Origin: Phascolarctos cinereus | Lineage: Eukaryota > Chordata > Mammalia > Diprotodontia > Phascolarctidae | Assembly: GCF_002099425.1 (NCBI RefSeq) | Contig: NW_018343991.1 | Coordinates: 15,071,001 to 15,135,000, forward strand | Direction: 5' to 3' | Length of the DNA: 64,000 nt | Shown here: piece after piece, positions 56,871-64,000 of the stretch | Numbering within the stretch: position 1 is the first letter of the stretch | Layout: every line of letters starts with the position of its first letter | Position numbers and translations under genes: made by a program | Notes under the pieces: model-generated | The model's input: the letters and a program-made list of their open reading frames with translations, nothing else | What the model was told of the DNA's origin: nothing | Database searches by the model: none

Positions 56871-57634
56871 TTTGCAGCCTTTGGTTTTGATTGTTTTGTT
56901 GTTCTTTTTCCATTTCCATTGCTGTAATAATTGTATGTATTGTATTCTTGGTTCCTCTTTGCTTTGTATCAGTTGATCTTTCTATATTTCTCTGCAATAC
57001 TTTTTAAAATTTCTGTAAAACATTTTATTAGACTATATCAAAGACCTATGAAACCTAAAACCTACCACCTCTTACAACTTGTGAAATATTTAGAATTATT
57101 TTTTATCATTAAAAGTAACCTCATAAAATCTTGAAAGACTTTAGTGTTTTTCCAATTAGATATTGTATTACTTGAGAATATGAAAACATTTAAAAAATCT
57201 TTCCTTTAAAATTAATTAGGAATAGCATATGTTTATTATATACAATACATATTTTACTCCAACAAAATCATCTTTTTGCTCCGTAATGAGGTGCAGATTT
57301 GACCCTGGGTTCTCAAAGTCTATGCCAGTGGAGGAACAAGCTTTGACAGATTTGACAGATTTTCTAGTCTGACCAGACTAGAAAAGCTTTAGGCATCAGC
57401 AATGGACTATCTTATGTTTGTTGTCCCAGGACCAGCCTAGGTTAGTTTGGAGGGGCGCATCACTAGATTGGCTACCAGAGTGATGAGTTGGCTACCAGAG
57501 TGATGAGTTTTTCAACCGTAGCATATGCCAAAGGCTGTTTTCTGAAGGCATAGTGATATGATCTGTGTCAGTTGGGGGAAGACCCAAACTAATACACAGA
57601 TCCTTGAAGTACTGAAATAAGTATAGTCACATCA
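56871..57634. other. DHX35 intron 2, unassigned, with palindrome and tandem duplication
   Basis: Holds a 12-bp-stem palindrome at 57360-57385 (TTTTCTAGTCTG and its complement, 2-base loop) and a perfect 20-bp tandem duplication at 57468-57507 (TTGGCTACCAGAGTGATGAG twice). No family recognised. Confidence 0.5.
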
Positions 57635-59270
57635 ATTAATCAGTTGATTAGTAAGCATTTATTAAGTGCCACTGGACCGGATACAAAGGCAAAGTCCCTG
57701 AACTCAAGGAGCTTACAGTCTAACAAGAGATAGTGAGTAATAGCTCATCAATATTTATTAAGTGCCTCCTGTGAGCCAGGCACTGTGCTAAGCATTGGGG
57801 ATACAAAGAAAGGCAAAAGACAGTCCTTCTCCTCAAAGTACTTCTATTTTAATGGGGAAGACAACATGCATATAAATAGGTGTGTACAAGATACATATAG
57901 TGTAGAAGCAAAGGAACCTTAGAAGGGAGAGCTCTGAGATCTGGGGTGAATGGGAAATATCTCCTGCAGAAGGTGGCATTTAACCTGATCCTTGAAGAAG
58001 GCCAGGGAAACTAGGAAGTGGAAGTAAAGAGGGAGATCACTGCAGGCAGGGTCTTTCCCTGTGCAAAGGTGTGGAGATGGGAAATGTAGTATTATGTTTG
58101 AGGAACATTTAGGGTAGGGGTGGGGAACTTGCTGCCTCAAGGCAACATGTGGCCTTGTAGGGCCTTGAATGCAGCCCTTTGACTGAATCCAAACTTCATA
58201 GAACAAATCCCCTTAATGAAAGGATTTGTTCTGTAAAACTTGGACTCAGTCAAAAGGCTTTACCTGAGGACCTAGAAGGCCATGTGTGGCCTCAAAGCTA
58301 CAGGTTCCCCAGCTCTGATCTAGGGGGTCAATGTCACTGAATCATAGAATATGTGGAGAAGAATAAAGTATAAGAAGACTTTAAAGGTAGGAAGGGACCA
58401 GATTTTGAAGAGCTTTCAGTGCCAAATGGGACTTAATGTTTGCTCCTACAGATGATAAAGATTCTCTGGATTAGATGGGGACCATAGTCAGACCTTGTGC
58501 TTGAGAAGATTACTTTGGCAGTTAGGTGGAGGAGAAGTAAGGAAAGACTTAGGTGGAGAGACCAGTTGGGAGGCTATTGCAGGAATACAAAGAAGAGGTG
58601 ATGAAGATGGCTGTATGAATAGAGAGGAGGGGACGTAAATGAAAGATGTTGTGAAGGTAGAAATGACAAGAGTTGGCCACTGACATGGGTGTATTCAGTG
58701 AAAATGAGGAATCAGGTGTGACTGAGGTGGTGGACATCTGTGGCTGAAAGAAGGGTAGTACTCTATTTTAGGTGATAGAGAAGATAAGAAGAGGGGGAGG
58801 ATTTAGAAGGAAAGATAATTGGAAAGGTGGGCCTGGAACTCAGGCCAGAGACTAGGATTGGATATATAGATCTGGGAATCATCTGCATAAAAATGATAAT
58901 AGAACCCACAGGAACTGATGAAGTTGTTAAGTTAGACGGAACAGAGAGAAAAAAGAATAGGACCCAGGATAGAGCCCTGCAGATGCCCACAGTTAGTGGG
59001 CATGTCATGGATGAAGGTCCAGTAAAGCAGACTGAAAAGCAGTGGGGTGATATGTAGGAAGAAAACCAGGAGAGAGGAGTGTTATGAAAACCCAAAGAGT
59101 TTATTGAGGAAGGTCAAGGTATTCAATGCTACAGAGAGGTTAAGAAGGGATGGTGATTGAGAAAAGGCTTTTAGGTTTGACAAATAAGAAATCATGGTAA
59201 CTTTGGAGAGAGCATTTTCAGTTGAATGATAAGGTTGGAAGTCAAAATAAGGAAGGAGATTAAAGAATTG
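57635..59270 (-). mobile_element. L2 LINE, long antisense copy interrupted by hAT
   Basis: Two antisense L2 termini (about 57645 and 57745) then 'aaaggtgtggagatgggaaa', the hAT insertion, 'ccagattttgaagagctttc', 'gattactttggcagttaggt', 'gagaccagttgggaggctat', 'atagatctgggaatcatctg', 'ggtattcaatgctacagaga'. Antisense frames show no intact gene. Confidence 0.8.
58115..58317. mobile_element. 203-bp palindromic hAT element with TSD, nested in L2
   Basis: Mirror-image termini (TAGGGGTGGGGAACTT and GGTTCCCCAGCTCTG) and a palindromic centre around 'aaaggatttgttctgt'. The 8-bp duplication ATTTAGGG (58107-58114) and ATCTAGGG (58318-58325) differs at one base. Confidence 0.88.
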
Positions 59271-59279
59271 TACAATCTA

Positions 59280-60110
59280 TAAGAATAATGAGAAAGGGAA
59301 AATGCTAGAATGACTTAAACAACATGGTACTTTGTATTTAAAGGGAGTTTATTATATTGACAAGAAAAATGGTAAGGAAAAATCTCTTCTAGGTTTAAAT
59401 ATGTGATCCTATGATCTAATAAAAGGATAGGTTTATTGTTCAGGACAGATGGTATAAAGTTAATGGACTACAGAAATATTTTGCTTCCATCTTTTCTGTC
59501 AAAGAGAATGATTTATAGGTTTGTCAAAGTAGGATGAACATCATTAAGCAGAAATACAAGTGTATGATGGGTGAGGAAATAGTAAGAGAAGCCCTGTTTT
59601 TACAAATGAGTTATAGTCTCTTACTCCCCAGTGACACCCCAGTGTAGGAAATTGTGCTTCCTGAGGAAATGTGGGGAAAAAAACTTGATAGATGCCAAAT
59701 GTTAGAGACGGGCAAATAATTTTTTTTTCCCAAAAAGTTTGGGTTTCAGTAACTATAGACTCATGGGCTTGATGTTACTTCCCAGCAAAATGCTAGCATT
59801 CTAGCATTAATTAAATAGTTGGTCTCTGAATCCTTAGGAAAGCAGTTATCATTAGGAGCCAGCATGGATTCAGTAAGAGTAAGTTCTGCTAGCTAACCTA
59901 ATTTCCTTTTTTAGCAGGAATAGACTGATATGTCAGGGAAAGCCGTAGATCATGTATCTGGATTTTGTCTAATTATTATTATACCCTACATTTTTGTAAC
60001 ACTTTAAAGTCATAAAATTTGACCACATATGGAGTGTTCTCTTCTATTCTGAATACTATATTGAGAGAGATACTGACTGTGCCAAAACAAGCACGGAGTG
60101 ATTGGGGTTC
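59280..60110 (+). mobile_element. CR1/L3 LINE, internal part
   Basis: 'actatagactcatgggcttg', 'gaaagcagttatcattagga', 'gccagcatggattcagtaag' and 'aatttccttttttagcagga' align with the CR1/L3 reverse-transcriptase region, heavily decayed. It shares 'tttccttttttgaactgg'-type sequence with 14840. Confidence 0.6.
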
Positions 60111-60459
60111 CTCCCTGGGTGTTGGGGGGAGATAGATTTCCACTTCTCCCCCAGCACTGGCAGTTCAGCTAACCTATTTCCTCCCTCTCACATGTCCCCT
60201 CCTAAAAGCTTGCAACCAGCTGTATAGCCCCCTCTCCTACCCAGCCTCATCACCTACCCCTGCCCTGTGCCTAGGTAGCACCTTGCCTGAGAACCTTGAG
60301 CCCATGGGACAGCTAGGATCAGTAGGAACGCATCAGCCCTTATACTTCCTCTCTTCTCCCATCTTCTTCCCTCCTCCTGTAGTATACTCAACAATTGCCT
60401 TTCTCCGTTCCTATCATTCCCTGCCTTCCAGCCTTCTGTTTCCCTCGAACTCTCTGTGG
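60111..60459. other. C-rich unassigned intron stretch
   Basis: A pyrimidine-rich block of about 350 bases ('ctcctcctgtagtatactc' etc.); no family recognised. Confidence 0.35.
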
Positions 60460-60640
60460 TGATGTAGTGGATAGACTGCTGAATTTAGAGTTGAAAAACC
60501 TGAGTCAGAATTCTGACAGTGGCTCAATAGTTTTGTGGCCTTAGGCAAGTCTCTTCCCCTTTCTGAGTCCCAGTTTTATCTTTTGTAAAATGAAGCACTG
60601 AAGGGGTTGGGAGTGGAAAAAGTTTAAGAAGCACTGAATC
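60460..60640 (+). mobile_element. MIR SINE then lone hAT end
   Basis: MIR at 60460-60600 ('gtggatagactgctgaattt', 'gtggccttaggcaagtctc'), then 'ggaaaaagtttaagaagcac', the inverted form of the hAT end at 56708. Confidence 0.7.
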
Positions 60641-60992
60641 AGATAATCTGCCGGATTAGTTCTGACTCTTATCTGTTATTCCTGTTATCCTAGATCTCTT
60701 CCTTTCATATTCCTCCCATGTCCTAGTGCTCTTTGGAACTCATCCTTTACCTGAAGACACCATATTTCTTGACATACTTTTCCAGGCTGGCTGCTCCTTT
60801 TCTGTTAACCTCCTGACATTCAGAGCCAGGAATGGGAGGGATAATCTTTGCTTCTGATAGCATCAGTCAGAAACCACCTGTTGTCCCATAAAGTTCATTT
60901 CATCCTGTTCAGATCCTTGTTGCTGTTATATGTGGACCTCTCCCCAATAAGTTCAGCACTAGATTCACAGTGTTCTCTACCTCAGATTCTAC

Positions 60993-61173
60993 CAGTGGTG
61001 GGGAATCTGCAGCTTCGAGGTCACATGTGGCCCTTTGACTGAATCCGAACTTCACAGAACAAATCCCCTTAATAAAAGGATTTGTTCTGTAAAATTTGGA
61101 CTCAGTCAAAAGGCTGCACCCAAGGACCTAGAAGGCCACATATGGCCTCGAGGCCCCAGGTTCCCCACCCCTG
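60993..61173. mobile_element. palindromic hAT element, third copy
   Basis: CAGTGGTGGGGAATCTG to GTTCCCCACCCCTG, with the same palindromic centre as 58115-58317. The left arm is shorter by an internal deletion. No clear target duplication. Confidence 0.85.
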
Positions 61174-61344
61174 TATACCCTTCAGACACATTGGCTTCAC
61201 AGTTACTCATCCTCATTGACTGTCATGAATCTTTTCTCCAATTTATCTTAACCATACACAGGAGTGTTAGTTTGTACCACTCTTCTACCCCATATGACCA
61301 ACTGAATTTGCCCCAGGTGCCAGGATTCCTTTTTGTGACTAGAT

Positions 61345-61531
61345 CAGGGATTCTTAACCTTTTTTTGTGTCATGGACTCCTTTGGCAGTCTAGTGAAGTC
61401 CATGGACCTCTGCTTAGAATGTTTTTAAAGACATGGAATAAAAAGATTTTAATTACAAATGGTGTCAATTTTATTGAAATGCAGTTATCAAAATATATCT
61501 ATTTTTTAAAAGATCAAATCAAGAACCCCCA
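61345..61531. mobile_element. hAT miniature element (second group)
   Basis: CAGGGATTCTTAACC to 'aatcaagaaccccca', with 'catggactcctttggcagtc' and 'tttaattacaaatggtgtca' inside; mirror-image termini. Confidence 0.75.
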
Positions 61532-61539
61532 CTTTAGAT

Positions 61540-61715
61540 ATTGACACACTGCAGCCTGTCCAAAGAATAATGATCCAGCTCATGGAGGGATTCTAAGTGT
61601 AATATACAGAATGGTTAAAAGAGCCAGAAATGTTTAGCCTGGAGAAGAGAAGACTTAGAAAGGAGGACAAGATAACTCTCCTCAGACACTTAAAGGGCAA
61701 TCATGTGGAAAGGGA
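61540..61715 (+). mobile_element. CR1/L3 LINE 3' fragment
   Basis: 'tgtttagcctggagaagaga' and 'cagacacttaaagggcaatc' match the CR1/L3 3' region. Confidence 0.7.
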
Positions 61716-61834
61716 ATATTGATAATAATAGCTTACCTTTATATAGGTAGTACTTTATACATCTCCTTCACCACGATCGTTGAACATTTTATACCTCTGG
61801 TTCCCTTTACTTTTTGTGAATAAAAGAAAATTCC

Positions 61835-61836
<2 letters not shown>

Positions 61837-61872
<36 letters not shown>
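61837..61872. repeat. (AC)18 microsatellite
   Basis: Eighteen uninterrupted AC units in DHX35 intron 2. Confidence 0.98.
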
Positions 61873-61874
<2 letters not shown>

Positions 61875-62053
61875 ACATAATCTTTAAGTTACTGGGTGGT
61901 GAATATCTTTAGAATTAAAGATTCAAGCATCTCTAAAATATGCTCACTTAAATGGCCCTTTAGAAAGAAACTAATTTCATAGATTGTAAAAAATCTTTGT
62001 TTTTGTTGTTTCATGCAGCTCATTATTTTTTCCACTTTTTTTTTCCATTTCAG

Positions 62054-62146
62054 CTTAGAAATCACATCTTATACTTGATAGAAAACTATCAAACAGTGGT
62101 GATTGTTGGAGAAACAGGATGTGGGAAAACTACACAGATTCCACAA
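62054..62146 (+). CDS. DHX35: DHX35 exon 3 (residues 59-89), helicase motif I
   Basis: Reads 'LRNHILYLIENYQTVVIVGE' then 'TGCGKTTQIPQ'. GETGCGKT is motif I (Walker A), which binds the ATP phosphates; human has GKS at the last position, an accepted alternative. The acceptor TTTCAG ends at 62053 after a strong T-rich tract; the donor GTGAGT starts at 62147. It has 93 bases, phase 0 at both ends. The upstream in-frame methionine at 61997 lies in the intron and is a shadow. Confidence 0.97.
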
Positions 62147-62540
62147 GTGAGTATGTATTTAATATTTGCTGTTTTTTGCTTAGATTCAGATAAAATGTTT
62201 TTGAGGAATAATTGTTAACTTCAAAAACTATTTCTTTTCTCTTGTACTAAAGCCTTAAAATAAAATATTTTATTGGCAACCAAGGTATTTTTTTTCTTGA
62301 AACCATTTGGGCTATTTTAATAAATTCTTTGATAGTATACTAGTAACCATTATCTTATTTTTGTAGACTTATAAACCTTTCTATAGCTACATTTTTATAT
62401 AACACCTTTCTTTTGAACTTCTCAAGCTACTGAACCTCCATGCACTAAACATTTCTGAAGTGTGTAGATCCTTCTTAATGTTATTAAATGTGAATAATAT
62501 ATTTCTCAAAATGAGCAAAAAGCAAGTAATTGTCTCATGA

Positions 62541-62705
62541 CCTGCTTGATACAATGGAAAGGGCACTGAATGTGGAGTCAGAGGACCTACCCCTGTCACT
62601 CCTGTCTCCACCTGTGTGATCTTGGGCAAGTGTGTGACCAAATGAAGTGATGGAGTTAGACTAGATGGTCGCTAAGGTACTTTCCAGTTCTTAATTTATG
62701 ATCCT
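62541..62705 (+). mobile_element. MIR SINE
   Basis: 'cttgatacaatggaaagggc', 'tgtgtgatcttgggcaagtg', 'ctttccagttcttaatttat' in order. Lies in the 876-base DHX35 intron 3. Confidence 0.8.
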
Positions 62706-62827
62706 TATGATAAGTACATTTTGCATTAATTCTATTTATTTTACTTGTTTCTGTTATACATTATCTATTTATTTATCTATCCTACTTATGATCCTTACGA
62801 TAGGTATACTTTGGATTAATTCTATTT
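62695..62827 (+). repeat. imperfect 43-bp direct repeat, period 90
   Basis: 'atgatccttatgataag...gcattaattctattt' at 62695-62737 recurs as 'atgatccttacgatagg...ggattaattctattt' at 62785-62827. Confidence 0.8.
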
Positions 62828-63022
62828 TCAGTAGAATTCTTTGTAATCCAACTAATGAGACCTTGCTGACTCTAGCAAGGAATGTGAATGTGAAACAAAG
62901 ATTCTGAATTCTAGAAAGATTAATAACAATGGAAAATATTTCTGTAGTAATGAAAATCAGTTGGTTAAACTAAATTGTTTATTATATGTTATGGAGGTAC
63001 ATTGATTTTGTTTTATTTGCAG

Positions 63023-63100
63023 TATCTGGCAGAAGCTGGCTGGACAGCAGAGGGAAGAGTAGTAGGAGTGACCCAGCCACGAAGAGTGGCTGCTGTGTCA
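63023..63100 (+). CDS. DHX35: DHX35 exon 4 (residues 90-115), helicase motif Ia; gene continues past window
   Basis: Reads 'YLAEAGWTAEGRVVGVTQPR' then 'RVAAVS', matching human to one residue (AAVT). TQPRRVAA is motif Ia, which contacts the RNA strand. The acceptor TTTGCAG ends at 63022; the donor GTAAGT starts at 63101. It has 78 bases, phase 0. The DEAH box and later motifs lie in exons beyond the right edge. Confidence 0.97.
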
Positions 63101-64000
63101 GTAAGTTTCATTAACATTTCTTTTCCTCCTTAGATTCTGTCTTTAATTTCAAGAATTATTATGTGTCACTTTATAAGTACTGAAGATGAAGAAAGATTGT
63201 TTAATTCTTGGTCTACCAGATATTTTTGATCAATTCTGTGTTGTAATTCAGTGATTACATAATACTTTCTCCTCTAAGGTCCTGCTTTCTTTATTGTTCT
63301 GAGGTTAGAAATAATAATAAAATTAATTACATTAGTTACCAATATTTCTTTAGTCATGCATCTGAAAAAAGTTCAAGTCAGTATTTGAATAAATAAGCAT
63401 TAAATTGGTTGAGAATGTAGCTGAACGTTAATAAAGCAGTAACTAGCAAGTGACAGTTGGATTGCAGAATGTTTTTGCCATATTAGAAGGAGAGGATTTT
63501 TTTGTTTTGTTTTGTTTCTTGTGTTTATTGCTCAGGTTAATCTGCTTTTAACATATTATAATTTGGATATTGTCAAAGAATATTGCAGTAAATCCTCTAT
63601 TCTGAGGGCAAGTTGTTTAACTTAATCACGGTCACATTAAAATAATTGTAGCAGTTATCAGTATTTTAGAGGCAAGTTTTTCAGGAATCTAGATCTCAGT
63701 CAACATCCAACATTAACCACAAGTCTTCCTAGAGGCAAAGGTCCTCCTTTTAAAGGAAATGATTTATGCAAATTAATCTGTGTAGCACATAAGTAGATCC
63801 ATCAAGTTTGGAAGCTGTTTCCCATCTTTCTATAAAGCCTATGTGAATTTCTAAAGTTTGAGAGCAATCACACTCACATGTACTGTGCAGATCAGGTTAC
63901 CTTACCTCTCTTTGCTTGTTTTTCATTTGTTAATTGGATAATAGTATCTGACAACTTGTTGCACAGAGTTGTCATGAGATTAAGTGCACATAATGAAATC
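63101..64000. other. DHX35 intron 4 start, no recognised exon
   Basis: No further DHX35 sequence (expected next: VAGRVAEERG) is present. A faint MIR-like end may begin near 63880 ('tgtgcagatcaggttacctt'); otherwise unassigned. Confidence 0.5.

Noticed and set aside
61035-61544. 169-codon plus-strand open frame
   Set aside because: Runs through two hAT miniature elements and intron sequence; no conserved protein and no exon signals.
1-64000. CRISPR array, tRNA gene or bacterial-type operon
   Set aside because: None seen; tRNA-like boxes present are within SINEs, and the tandem repeats are microsatellites or single duplications.

Overview
This window is mammalian nuclear DNA, almost certainly from a marsupial. 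It carries two spliced plus-strand protein genes that are neighbours on human chromosome 20q: FAM83D, complete in 4 coding exons between 10038 and 38559, and the 5' part of DHX35, coding exons 1-4 between 49148 and 63100, which runs off the right edge. The marsupial call rests on the SINEs: a composite MIR-like family with a 'GTGACCCCATTTGG' body (near 14104, 19148 and 41454) and a short 'GGGGCAGCTAGGTGGCGCAG' family (22928). It also rests on abundant CR1/L3, L2 and MIR, hAT miniature elements, and a marsupial-type L1 3' end. The exact species cannot be told.

Layout. 1-9800 is intergenic: a 7SL RNA retrocopy at the very start, a long hairpin near 2.7 kb, a large L2 (5560-7330) carrying a MIR and a small hAT element, and a stretch at 3.1-4.3 kb that may be the far 3' UTR of the upstream gene (PPP1R16B in human; inference). 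9840-10560 is the CpG-rich promoter and first exon of FAM83D, with CCAAT, tandem CHR-like and TATA elements typical of a G2/M gene. Intron 1 (21.7 kb) is a graveyard of nested retrotransposons. Introns 2 and 3 are short. Intron 2 holds an open reading frame behind a splice-acceptor-like site and a decayed histone H2A variant retrocopy inside a hAT element. 39.1-48.8 kb is repeat-rich intergenic DNA. 48.84-49.2 kb is the CpG-rich promoter and first exon of DHX35. DHX35 introns 1-3 hold a second 7SL retrocopy, long antisense L2 elements, CR1 and hAT elements.

Gene roles. FAM83D encodes a mitotic spindle adaptor: a DUF1669 domain that binds casein kinase 1 alpha, followed by a tail with a ladder of TQT motifs expected to bind dynein light chain LC8. 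DHX35 encodes a spliceosome-associated DEAH-box RNA helicase. The two are adjacent but have separate promoters and nothing here suggests co-regulation. No CRISPR array, bacterial gene or intact mobile element was found; the mobile elements seen are decayed or truncated.
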